A stretch of 64,000 nt of DNA from Abyssibacter profundi. Its GTDB lineage: Bacteria; Pseudomonadota; Gammaproteobacteria; Nevskiales; OUC007. A model generated the notes under the pieces. That model was not told the DNA's origin. It saw only the letters and a program-made list of their open reading frames with translations, and ran no database searches. The first letter of the stretch is position 1; every line of letters starts with the position of its first letter. A program made the position numbers and the translations under genes. This document shows, piece after piece, positions 34,839 to 42,727 of the stretch. Location: positions 62,001 to 126,000 of the forward strand of contig NZ_QEQK01000011.1 of NCBI RefSeq assembly GCF_003151135.1. Direction: 5' to 3'.

Positions 34839-35741
34839 ATGACCGGCGTGGTTGAATGCGCGCCGGATGACTACACGGTTGAACCCGAAGCCGCCACGGT
34901 GGTTTCGTGTCTGAGATCATCAGGCGTAGCTGTGCTCAGGCGGCCTGATGCCATAGGAGATTGTGCGGCACGGTTCGACGCGCTGATTCAACGCCTGGTC
35001 GCACGGGCAGGGTCGCTCGGGCCGCATCAACTTCAGTACCACCCGCATCCCGCCAACCCGACTGGGCAGGTGTTGCGGGTGCATGACCTGGGTCTGCTAG
35101 AAGACGAGCAGGTCTATAACCAGTTGGCGTCACAAATCGAATTGTTCTCCGAAGTGTGCCGGCTTTACCTAGGGGAGCCCGTTAGGTGCCCCTCATCTGT
35201 TTTCCTGACCTCAGACGAGGCTTCTCCAGATGTCCTGCTCCCGTGGCATTTTGATCGGCAGCACAGTCTCAAACTCTACGTTCTTGCGTCTGCAGTCGGG
35301 GAGGGTGATGGCGGGCTGTTGGTGTCGCCTGGCACCCATCTCTGGGGGCGTGCGTTGGCGGACCGTCATGTCCTGTTAGGGGGGCAGCTCGGTGCGCTAA
35401 GCAACGATGTGCCGCCTGCGTTAGTGCAACAACAGTACAAATTTACCGGAATGCCCGGTGACATGATCATTTTTGATTCCGACTGCTTTCACATGGCGCA
35501 GCAGGTCCGGCCTGGCCAGGTTCGACGCGTTGTTCGTCTCCATGCACATCGTCTTCCCGTTCACAAATACGCTGATGCGGTTAGCGGCGCCGGCATGGTC
35601 GCGGGATTTCTGCTCCGGCTGCTGCGTCCATGGCTTCGTAAGCGAGTGCGACAGTTGGGTCCGGCGGCGCAGCCCGCATTCGTCAGGACTCGGCCGGCCA
35701 ACCGGCGAACCGCCACTCTCCACAGCGGCGGGGCGAAGTGA
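34839..35741 (+). CDS. Phytanoyl-CoA dioxygenase-like 2OG-Fe(II) oxygenase
   Basis: A 300-residue protein of the PhyH superfamily. The iron ligands are His137 and Asp139 (PWHFDRQHSLK) and His218 (DSDCFHMAQ); an arginine around residue 232 in VRRVVRLHAHR would bind 2-oxoglutarate. ATG 34839 is the first ATG in the frame and fits the family N-terminus. The frame continues upstream through the preceding gene, but that part is a shadow. It may hydroxylate a sugar, lipid or peptide linked to the glycan. Confidence 0.75.
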   Translation: MTGVVECAPDDYTVEPEAATVVSCLRSSGVAVLRRPDAIGDCAARFDALIQRLVARAGSLGPHQLQYHPHPANPTGQVLRVHDLGLLEDEQVYNQLASQIELFSEVCRLYLGEPVRCPSSVFLTSDEASPDVLLPWHFDRQHSLKLYVLASAVGEGDGGLLVSPGTHLWGRALADRHVLLGGQLGALSNDVPPALVQQQYKFTGMPGDMIIFDSDCFHMAQQVRPGQVRRVVRLHAHRLPVHKYADAVSGAGMVAGFLLRLLRPWLRKRVRQLGPAAQPAFVRTRPANRRTATLHSGGAK

Positions 35742-35759
35742 CATGAGGTCTGCGTCTGC

Positions 35760-37022
35760 ATGCTCAGGATTCCCGGCAAAATTGGGTGTGTGCATGTGAA
35801 ACAGGTGGTTCTCTTGCTCCTAATTGCTGGGCTGGGCAAGGGGCTGTCAGTTATTTCAATCCCGTTGTTCGCGTTAGTGCTGTCAGCATCGGAGATGGGG
35901 GCGGCCACCGTATTCATCTCAGCGCTGCTTGTGATTGCCGGTTCGATTGGGTTTGGTGCCAACACTCTGGTCATGCGCGAACGAGCTCACCTCTCGGCGA
36001 TAGCCTATGCGGCGTTTTTGGCTCATGTTGCAAGTTTCGTGATGCTGGTGTGGATTGGGGTCGGGTCGGTTCTTCAGGTCTTGCTCCCTGGATTTCTTTT
36101 GCAGTTTGGCTTTTCACTGCAGGCATCGGTGTTCGTCCTGGTCGGGGCGCTTTTTTCGGCTTTAGTGGAGCTCGCGCAGAAAGCATCTCTGGCGCGTGAA
36201 GAGATTCGAAGGTTCGGTTTGGTGGAGGTCGCTCGCAGCGTCCTGCTTCTTGTTGCTGCGTTCGCATTGATTGGACTTGGTGTCGAGCCGTTAGTTGGGC
36301 GAACCGTTGGCTATGTTCTGGCGCTGGGTATCACGGCGGTTATTGCACTGCGCCATCTCGGGGCCAGGTGGCCTCGACGGGGGCAATGGAGCGCCACGAC
36401 ATTCCGGCGGATCATTTCCTTCTCCTTGCGCAGCACCCCGCAGGTGGTTGCCCAGTGGATTCGCTTGGGTCTTGACCGAATCCTACTGGCCTATGTCATT
36501 GGTGTAACAGAACTGGGCGTCTACACGGTGGCGTTCGCACTGTCTTCTGGCGTTCTTGTCGTTACAACCGCGCTGAACAATCACTTTACGCCCAAGTCCC
36601 TCGGGCTCTATCAGAGTGGGAACTGCACTAAGGTGCGCGACCTAAGACGTTGGCTACTGCTGGCGGCGATTGCCGCAGCGACTCTGACCTACGTAGCAGG
36701 CACGCTGATTTATCGGTACCTGACCGGGGCAGAGTACGGTGGGGGTATGGTCTATTTGCCGATTCTGCTGGTTTCACACTGGCTCCACTTCGCTTATCTC
36801 TTGCACGCGAAATACTTCGTGCACGCAGATCGTGTTGGGCGACTTGGTATGCTGAATCTGTTGAGCGTGGGCACTTATGTGGTGCTTCTCTTGCTACTGC
36901 CGGATCGGGTCGAAGCGGGTGCGGCCTGGGCGCATGCAGGCGGTAGCCTCTGTCTATGCATACCGGTGCTGATCGCCTGCAATCGAGGCGAAGCGCGGAT
37001 GCGACAGCGTATTCTCGGCTAG
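35760..37022 (+). CDS. Wzx-type polysaccharide flippase
   Basis: A 420-residue membrane protein with about 12 hydrophobic segments and few long loops, similar to the Wzx/RfbX branch of the MATE-like exporter superfamily, which flips undecaprenyl-linked units across the inner membrane. Recognisable segments are SLRSTPQVVAQWIRLGLDR and LDRILLAYVIGVTELGVYTV. The start could also be a GTG near 35796. Its presence implies a lipid-linked oligosaccharide. Its TAG lies in a CTAG shared with the convergent methyltransferase stop. Confidence 0.8.
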   Translation: MLRIPGKIGCVHVKQVVLLLLIAGLGKGLSVISIPLFALVLSASEMGAATVFISALLVIAGSIGFGANTLVMRERAHLSAIAYAAFLAHVASFVMLVWIGVGSVLQVLLPGFLLQFGFSLQASVFVLVGALFSALVELAQKASLAREEIRRFGLVEVARSVLLLVAAFALIGLGVEPLVGRTVGYVLALGITAVIALRHLGARWPRRGQWSATTFRRIISFSLRSTPQVVAQWIRLGLDRILLAYVIGVTELGVYTVAFALSSGVLVVTTALNNHFTPKSLGLYQSGNCTKVRDLRRWLLLAAIAAATLTYVAGTLIYRYLTGAEYGGGMVYLPILLVSHWLHFAYLLHAKYFVHADRVGRLGMLNLLSVGTYVVLLLLLPDRVEAGAAWAHAGGSLCLCIPVLIACNRGEARMRQRILG

Positions 37023-37753
37023 TGATTAATGCTCAGTATTTCCATCGCTACCTTGCCGAGTGCCCCGAATCGACGTTCGTTCATCGCAGCGCAGATGATT
37101 CGGTACTCGACCCCAGCTGTGGCTACAAATTCCTGGAATGCACGGTACTCTTCGCTCGTGAATCCGGGGTAATTGCAATATTCGTCGAATAGCAGAATGC
37201 TTCCCGGCCGCAGGCGCGGTTCGATCAGTTCTAATATCTGTCGTGCTGATTCGTAAATGTCGGTGTCGATATGCGCGAAACGCACTGGCTCATCCGGCAC
37301 AGTTTTGAGCATGGCGGGCAAAGTCTCCTCAATCCAGCCGGCATGGAGCGTGACGTTTGCTTGCGTTGGCGGTAGCCGGCCGCCCAGATCAAAACGACCT
37401 TTTGAGAAATACCGTGCCCAGAAGCCATTTCCGCTAGGCAGGCCCTCGAAACTGTCAAAGCCGTGAAAGGTCTGGCTCGGAAGCTGCTCAGCAAAAAAGT
37501 TGATGGACCGCCCCCGGAATACTCCGAATTCAAGGTTCAGTCCGTCGGCCGGATTGGAGCGAAGACGTTCAGCACAGTGTCGTCGTGCCAGCCATTGGTC
37601 TTCGAAGACTACGGCGCCGTCGCGCACACATCGCTGTGCAATGTCTTCGCTGATTCTGCGTTCGACGAGGGTAATGAGCGCGGTATCAGCACTCGTTACT
37701 TCGCGCCGAATCAGCTGGCTCAGCCGGCGTAGCGTGCGAACCAATGCCTTCAT
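37019..37753 (-). CDS. TylF/macrocin O-methyltransferase-like SAM methyltransferase
   Basis: A 244-residue class I methyltransferase of the TylF group, which O-methylates sugars. Motifs are LEFGVFRGRSINFFA (SAM-binding loop), FHGFDSFEGLP and HIDTDIYESARQILELIEP with SILLFDEY (acidic metal-binding residues). It is last in the - strand series from pilA, 7 nt after the GT2 gene. It may methylate the glycan made by its neighbours. The stop overlaps that of the flippase gene. Confidence 0.8.
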   Translation of the reverse strand: MKALVRTLRRLSQLIRREVTSADTALITLVERRISEDIAQRCVRDGAVVFEDQWLARRHCAERLRSNPADGLNLEFGVFRGRSINFFAEQLPSQTFHGFDSFEGLPSGNGFWARYFSKGRFDLGGRLPPTQANVTLHAGWIEETLPAMLKTVPDEPVRFAHIDTDIYESARQILELIEPRLRPGSILLFDEYCNYPGFTSEEYRAFQEFVATAGVEYRIICAAMNERRFGALGKVAMEILSINH

Positions 37754-37760
37754 GTCTGAT

Positions 37761-38678
37761 TTATCCGCAGTCGCCGTCGCTGCGTTTGGACGACAGGTAA
37801 GTCAATGTGGTGATCTGCTCGGAGACAAGCCCGATCAGGAAAATCACCACGGATGTAGTCAGGAGCAGGGCGCCAAAATTTGTAAAACGGCCGTCCGTCA
37901 GGAAGGTGTAAAAATAATATGAGACACCACCGGCGAAGAACGACATGGCTGCTGGAAAGAAAACTTTGAGCGGTGAGTAGAGTACGGCGATACGGAAGAT
38001 AATCAGAAGAAAACGCCCCCCGTCCTTCCAGATATTGATGTGGCTGCCGCTCTCATCTCGGCGACGCGCGACATCAATTTCATTGAACGCCACGCTATAG
38101 CCGCTGCGATAAAACGCCATGGTTGAAGTGGTTGGATAAGAAAACCCGTTGGGCAACAGCGCCAAAACTTCCAGAAACATCTGACGTTTCACCAGTCGAA
38201 ATCCCGAGGTGAGGTCGAGTACTGGCTGTCCCACAATCCAGGAGGCGAGGCGGTTGTACACGGCGTTGCCCAGATGGCGCATCCCGCTTGCCTGACCGCT
38301 ACGGCGTCGAGCACCTACAACAAGGTCGTAGCCTTCATTGACCCGGTCCAAAAGCGCGCTCAGGGCTTGAGGGTCATGTTGGCCGTCGCCATCCAGCATG
38401 GCGAGCAGATTGCTTTTCGCATGCCGGGCGCCCGATTTGATCGCGGCACCGTTGCCCTTGGAATAGGCGTGGCTCACGACAGTGGCACCTGCTTCATCGG
38501 CAAGTGCCGCCGTCTGGTCCGTGGAGCCGTCGTCCACGACGATCACCTCTGCGACGCCCAACGCGAGAGCTGCTTTGACCACAGCCCCGATGGTTGCGGC
38601 TTCATTCTTGGCGGGGATGATGCAACTGATGTCGCTAGTAGACCACTTTTCGGTTGTCGGGCGCTCTCTTTCACTCAC
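37761..38678 (-). CDS. DPM1-like GT2 glycosyltransferase
   Basis: A 305-residue GT2 enzyme that probably transfers a sugar to undecaprenyl phosphate. It has the GT-A core IIPAKNEAATIG, VVDDGSTDQT and MLDGDGQHDP (metal-binding Asp residues), then two or three C-terminal membrane helices (FFPAAMSFFAGGVSYYF, LLTTSVVIFLIGLV). The start is GTG at 38678, overlapping the previous gene by 8 nt. It would supply lipid-linked sugar to the adjacent GT-C enzyme. Confidence 0.82.
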   Translation of the reverse strand: MSERERPTTEKWSTSDISCIIPAKNEAATIGAVVKAALALGVAEVIVVDDGSTDQTAALADEAGATVVSHAYSKGNGAAIKSGARHAKSNLLAMLDGDGQHDPQALSALLDRVNEGYDLVVGARRRSGQASGMRHLGNAVYNRLASWIVGQPVLDLTSGFRLVKRQMFLEVLALLPNGFSYPTTSTMAFYRSGYSVAFNEIDVARRRDESGSHINIWKDGGRFLLIIFRIAVLYSPLKVFFPAAMSFFAGGVSYYFYTFLTDGRFTNFGALLLTTSVVIFLIGLVSEQITTLTYLSSKRSDGDCG

Positions 38679-40641
38679 TGGGTTGGCTCTCTGGTGCTAC
38701 GGCGTCTGGATTCGCTGTCTTAAATTGTGCATTTACGTTCTCGAGTAGTGCTCTTTTCTCGGCAAACGTTCTGGAGAGGTTGGGCCGCAGTGGATTTCGG
38801 TGCTTGAGCTCAAGCTCCTCCGTGCGCTCAAGCCATGCGAGCGCGGATGGAATGTGTCCGACTGTGAGCCAGAATTCAGTTAGGGCAAATGCTGTACCTG
38901 CCGATGGGTGGAGTTCGTAGGCCCGGTGCAGGTTGTCCCGGGCGCGTTCCAGCTCACCACTCCTCAACAATTCTCGTGCATTGAGTCTCAGCAGCTTGGC
39001 ATTTCGCTTGCCGGGACTGGACAGGCGCGGTGTCATGCTCGGGCTGGCTTCCAGGAGATCGTACAAGCCGGGCAGCAGCTCAGGGCAGGGTATGGACCGA
39101 ATGGATGCTATCAGCTGGGTCGCTGTCGGCCCGACACCGTCAGTTAGTGCCAGGTTCTCAGGGGATAAGGCAAGCGTCCCTAGATCGTATCGATGGGGCA
39201 GTCCAGCCTTGCACGTGATATCCACCGACATCATTGCGAGACTCACATCGCGGGGGGGTGGCGTGTCGAACTCGCTATCCAGTATGTCCAGTGCTTGTTC
39301 GCGCTGGAAGAAGTGTTCCATCCAACGAACGAGGCTACGTGTCGCGCGTGGAGAATCCGGGTGCTCCGTAGCCATGAGCAGCACCAATTCATCAGCCTTG
39401 CCCCAAGGCTTGGCCAGCAGATAGAGCTGGGCGCCTGCGAACAGGGATAGACCGGACAATGCGGCTGCGGATAGGGCGCGCGGGTGGTCTGTTCCCTTGG
39501 TGATTAATGCGTCGATGCCGAATACCGCAGCTGCCAACGGTCCGAGCATGGGCAGATAATTTCGATGATCGAAGTACAGTTCCAGGGGGATCGTTGTTGA
39601 TTCGAGCAAGTGCCCGCCGAAGAACCAGAGCGCCGCGAACAGGATGATCGGTTGCTGCGCTCTAATCCGCCAGGCCACACCGATCAACAGGGTCCAAGTG
39701 ATCAGGCTAAACGTCACAGCTGGGTCTAGCAGGGACGTCCGGATAACTTGGTCATCCTGGAAGACGCCTATTCCGAAGGTTCTAAACGACAGGATCCGAT
39801 AAAGGTACTCAAGCAGAATCACCGGTTGCGTTAGCAGTCGTTCCTGGAGGCTGAACGCTCGGTGCTTGTAGCCATCCACCCAGTTCGGCAGATAAGCCAC
39901 ATACAAGACCAGCAGGGCCGCCGGCAGAAAGATGAACAACCATCGCCATGCCCTGAAGCTGGTCGAGCCTCGTTTGGCACCGGAGAACAGCGTCAGCTCA
40001 AGAACGGCCAGCAAAACGACTAACAGAATCCCATTTTCTTTGCTGAACGTGGCCAGCAGTACGAATGCGCCGGTCGAGAACGCAAGTAGGGCTGTGCGCT
40101 TCCAAGAGGAATGCGCGCTCGCGGGTCGGAGGTAAAGATAGGCCAGCAGACCGCAGAGCGTGAATAGGGCGGACAGCTGGGTCATCCGCTGGATGACATA
40201 CATCGTAGTAGAGAGGTTGAACGGGTGCAGCAGCCAGATTGACGCCAGAGAGAGCGCGAGCCAGGCCGCACGCGATTCCGATCGGCCGAAGTGTTCGAAA
40301 ATTCTTCGAAAAACAGCAAAGACGAGCACCCCGCAAAGCAAATGGAGCATTAGATTGGTCCATTTAAACTGGGTCGCGGTGCTGGGCCACGCGTTGTCAT
40401 CGACGAGCAGGCTGGCCCTTGCGATGGGTCGGTTGGTGGCACCCGCAACGGGTACGAAGAGGTGTTCTCTAAGGTCTTCAGCGGTTTCTATGCCACCTTG
40501 CATCGTCCCGATGTTGTGGAAGTCATCGAGAAGGAAGGGGCCTGGCAATGCAGGTGAGTAGGCAGCTGTGGTCGCGACCAGAATCGCGAGCAGTAGTCCG
40601 CTCAGCAGTGCCTGAGTTGCGTGCTTACTGTTCAAGTTCAT
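38671..40641 (-). CDS. GT-C type membrane glycosyltransferase with TPR-like C-terminus
   Basis: A 656-residue protein with about ten membrane helices then a helical soluble tail (~440-656). The LLDDFHNIG motif after the first helix matches the acidic catalytic motif in the first periplasmic loop of GT-C enzymes, and DHRNYLPMLG near residue 365 is typical of TPR-linked bacterial members. The tail has TPR-like helices (ELERARDNLHRAYELHPSAG). It follows pilA directly, which suggests a pilin or envelope glycosyltransferase in the spirit of TfpW, though not a proven orthologue. Confidence 0.65.
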   Translation of the reverse strand: MNLNSKHATQALLSGLLLAILVATTAAYSPALPGPFLLDDFHNIGTMQGGIETAEDLREHLFVPVAGATNRPIARASLLVDDNAWPSTATQFKWTNLMLHLLCGVLVFAVFRRIFEHFGRSESRAAWLALSLASIWLLHPFNLSTTMYVIQRMTQLSALFTLCGLLAYLYLRPASAHSSWKRTALLAFSTGAFVLLATFSKENGILLVVLLAVLELTLFSGAKRGSTSFRAWRWLFIFLPAALLVLYVAYLPNWVDGYKHRAFSLQERLLTQPVILLEYLYRILSFRTFGIGVFQDDQVIRTSLLDPAVTFSLITWTLLIGVAWRIRAQQPIILFAALWFFGGHLLESTTIPLELYFDHRNYLPMLGPLAAAVFGIDALITKGTDHPRALSAAALSGLSLFAGAQLYLLAKPWGKADELVLLMATEHPDSPRATRSLVRWMEHFFQREQALDILDSEFDTPPPRDVSLAMMSVDITCKAGLPHRYDLGTLALSPENLALTDGVGPTATQLIASIRSIPCPELLPGLYDLLEASPSMTPRLSSPGKRNAKLLRLNARELLRSGELERARDNLHRAYELHPSAGTAFALTEFWLTVGHIPSALAWLERTEELELKHRNPLRPNLSRTFAEKRALLENVNAQFKTANPDAVAPESQPSE

Positions 40642-40650
40642 TGAGGCCTG

Positions 40651-40689
40651 AATAAAAAAACCCTCGGCAGCTGACGCCGCCGAGGGTTT
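40651..40689 (-). terminator. Terminator after pilA
   Basis: On the - strand an 11-bp perfect stem (40689-40679 with 40668-40658) with a 10-nt loop leads into a run of seven U. It lies just before the GT-C gene, so pilA mRNA would be abundant and short, and only a fraction would read through. Confidence 0.85.
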
Positions 40690-40706
40690 GCAGTTAGCTG
40701 AGTAAC

Positions 40707-41141
40707 TTAGCTACGGCAGTTGGCAGGGCGGTACTTCTGGTCAAGCGTTCCGCCGGTGCAGTCCATGGTCAGGCCGTTGGATGTGCCTGAATACTGCATG
40801 ATCAGCGTGTCGCCGTTCGCATCGCCACCCAGGTTGGCCAGCGTATACGTCATCGTGGCGCCGGTACCGTTCGTTGCGAACGCAATCGCCGATACGTAGT
40901 CACTCTGGGCCGTGCTGGTGTTGACGCCAGCGATGGTGGTGCTGGACGGCATGTTGCCCGTTGAGATGAAGTACTCGCCGATATTGGTCTTTGCGTTGCC
41001 CGCCAAGCCCATGACCTCGCTCACTTTCGCGCGGATGGTGTAGTCCTGGTAGGCCGGAATGGCGATGGCGGCGAGGATGCCGATGATCGCCACGACGATC
41101 ATCAGTTCGATCAGCGTGAAGCCTTGCTGTTTCTTCTGCAT
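40707..41141 (-). CDS. pilA: Type IV major pilin PilA
   Basis: Structural subunit of the type IV pilus. ATG 41141 follows GGGAGAA and gives MQKKQQG then [10 protein letters not shown], the prepilin peptidase site; the six-residue-plus-Gly leader and the glutamate at mature position 5 are standard. The precursor is 144 residues. The hydrophobic helix continues as [15 protein letters not shown]. Two cysteines (MDCTGG, PANCRS) form the C-terminal disulfide loop, and the last residue is Ser. Transcribed away from rpiA, from an RpoN-type promoter. Confidence 0.95.
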   Translation of the reverse strand: MQKKQQGFTLIELMIVVAIIGILAAIAIPAYQDYTIRAKVSEVMGLAGNAKTNIGEYFISTGNMPSSTTIAGVNTSTAQSDYVSAIAFATNGTGATMTYTLANLGGDANGDTLIMQYSGTSNGLTMDCTGGTLDQKYRPANCRS

Positions 41142-41204
41142 TGGTGATTTCTCCCAAGGAAAGTATTGATGCACAGCGGCATCAAGCCGCCTATCTCCGT
41201 GCAC

Positions 41205-41219
41205 GCAGGGACGGTGCCA
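41205..41219 (-). promoter_or_regulatory. RpoN (sigma-54) promoter of pilA
   Basis: Read on the - strand, TGGCAC-N5-CTGC at 41219-41205 keeps GG at -24 and GC at -12 with the correct 10-nt gap. The start would be near 41193, giving a ~52-nt leader to pilA. It fits PilS/PilR control of pilin genes. Confidence 0.75.
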
Positions 41220-41293
41220 TGCTGGGGGGAGGGGCGACGGTCATAAAATCAAAGAGTTAGAGGCATGCCCTCCGTCGCAGTCCTGCGCGATGC

Positions 41294-41318
41294 GTCAGCG
41301 ACTGACAATTTCTGTCAG
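41294..41318 (-). promoter_or_regulatory. Candidate PilR-like operator upstream of pilA
   Basis: Three TGAC/GTCA half-sites are packed here: GTCAG at 41294, CTGACA at 41302 and TGTCAG at 41313. CTGACA and TGTCAG form a 6-bp palindrome with a 5-nt centre, ~80-100 nt upstream of the -24 element, where PilR enhancer sites with TGTC cores occur in Pseudomonas. The site overlaps the rpiA stop codon. Confidence 0.45.
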
Positions 41319-41974
41319 CAATCGATCGTCTGTGTGCCATCCGGTGTCGCCACCAAAATCCGGTGCGCAGGTGTCAGTGCAAAGGTGCCGCAGGTGACGA
41401 CGCCAGGTTCAGCCGTCAGGGTTTGTTCGAAGGCGACCGGGTCTTTGATGGTGAGGCCTTGGGTGTCGATGATCCGGTTGCCGTTGTCGGTCAGGAAATC
41501 TTTGCGGGTTGTGGGGCGGCCGCCGCGCTTGCGCAGCGAGCGCGTGATCAGTGCTTCAGCCATGGGAATGATTTCAACGGGTAGGGGGAAGGCACCGAGC
41601 CGGTCGACCAGCTTGGATTGGTCCACGATGCAGACGAACCGGTCACTGGCTGACGCGATGATCTTCTCCCGGGTCAGCGCCCCACCGCCGCCTTTGGTCA
41701 TACAGCCCTGGGGTGTGACTTCGTCTGCGCCGTCGATGTAGACCGGGATGTGCTCTACGGCGTTGAGTTCGAGTACGGGGATGCCGATGGCATTGAGCCG
41801 TTCGGTGCTGGCTTCGGAGGATGAGACCGCGCCGGGGATGTCGTCACGGCGTTCGGCGAGCAATTCGATGAGAAAGTTCACAGTCGAGCCGGTGCCCACG
41901 CCCAGGATGGCGCCGGGCACGATTTCATCCAGGGCGGCGCGCGCGACGGCGCGTTTCATGTCGTCTTGATTCAT
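41315..41974 (-). CDS. rpiA: Ribose-5-phosphate isomerase A
   Basis: Interconverts ribose-5-phosphate and ribulose-5-phosphate in the pentose phosphate pathway. The 219-residue product has GVGTGSTVNFLIELL and DGADEVTPQGCMTKGGGGAL, with catalytic acidic and lysine residues intact. Its ATG overlaps the yggS stop (TGA within ATGA), so the two are cotranscribed. Confidence 0.96.
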   Translation of the reverse strand: MNQDDMKRAVARAALDEIVPGAILGVGTGSTVNFLIELLAERRDDIPGAVSSSEASTERLNAIGIPVLELNAVEHIPVYIDGADEVTPQGCMTKGGGGALTREKIIASASDRFVCIVDQSKLVDRLGAFPLPVEIIPMAEALITRSLRKRGGRPTTRKDFLTDNGNRIIDTQGLTIKDPVAFEQTLTAEPGVVTCGTFALTPAHRILVATPDGTQTIDC

Positions 41975-42672
41975 GTCGAACTCGGTTGTGGACGGGGGCC
42001 AAACAGGGCGGTGCCGATGCGGACCATGGTGGCGCCAGCCGCGATGGCGGTTTCGAGGTCCGCGCTCATGCCTAGCGATAGTGTATCGACCCCGGGAGTC
42101 AACGCACGCAGCTGGTTCATCAGTGCTGCCATCGCCGGATACGCATCGCTGTCTCCGGGTGCGGGTATGGCCATTAGGCCGCGTAATCGCAATCCGGGCT
42201 TGTCCAGCACTTGCGTTGCAAACGCGCTAACACGGTCTGGCCTGAGGCCTGATTTGCTGTCTTCTTGACTGATATTGACCTGCAGCAGAACGTTCAGAGC
42301 GGGTCGACCGGCCGGCCGTTGATCACTGAGGCGCTGGGCGATTTTTTCGCGGTCCAGGCTCTGAACCCAGTCGAAGTGCTGGGCGATGGCGGCGGTTTTG
42401 TTGGACTGGATGGGGCCGATGAAATGCCAGGCGACCCGATGAGCCGGATCGACTGGCAGGTGCGCCGCCGCATCCTGCCAGTAGTTTTCGCCGACATGGG
42501 CCAGCCCGGCATCGATGAGCTGGCGCAGGCCTTCGATCGGCTGGGCCTTGGCTGCACCGACCAGCGTCACGCTGCCGGGATCTCGGCCGGCGGCGTGCTC
42601 GGCCTTCGCGACTCTTTCACATATCTGTCGATACGCTGCGAGCACATCAAATGACTTGGTTGCCGGGGTCAT
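41971..42672 (-). CDS. yggS: YggS-family pyridoxal phosphate homeostasis protein
   Basis: PLP-binding protein of the YggS/PROSC group. ATG 42672 gives MTPATKSFDVLAAYRQ and 233 residues, the family length; the frame extends to a TTG at 42696 that is less likely. The PLP lysine lies in LVGAAKAQP, followed by HVGENYWQDA and WHFIGPIQSNK. Next to pilT, as PA0394 is in Pseudomonas. Confidence 0.93.
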   Translation of the reverse strand: MTPATKSFDVLAAYRQICERVAKAEHAAGRDPGSVTLVGAAKAQPIEGLRQLIDAGLAHVGENYWQDAAAHLPVDPAHRVAWHFIGPIQSNKTAAIAQHFDWVQSLDREKIAQRLSDQRPAGRPALNVLLQVNISQEDSKSGLRPDRVSAFATQVLDKPGLRLRGLMAIPAPGDSDAYPAMAALMNQLRALTPGVDTLSLGMSADLETAIAAGATMVRIGTALFGPRPQPSST

Positions 42673-42727
42673 GCGATGTCGATACTTTGAGTCCAATTCA
42701 TTCTGACATCAGGCGCGGGGAGCACCG

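Noticed and set aside
40651-40689. Inverted repeat near pilA as an insertion sequence end
   Set aside because: It is a hairpin followed by a U-run on the - strand, i.e. a terminator; no transposase or target duplication nearby.
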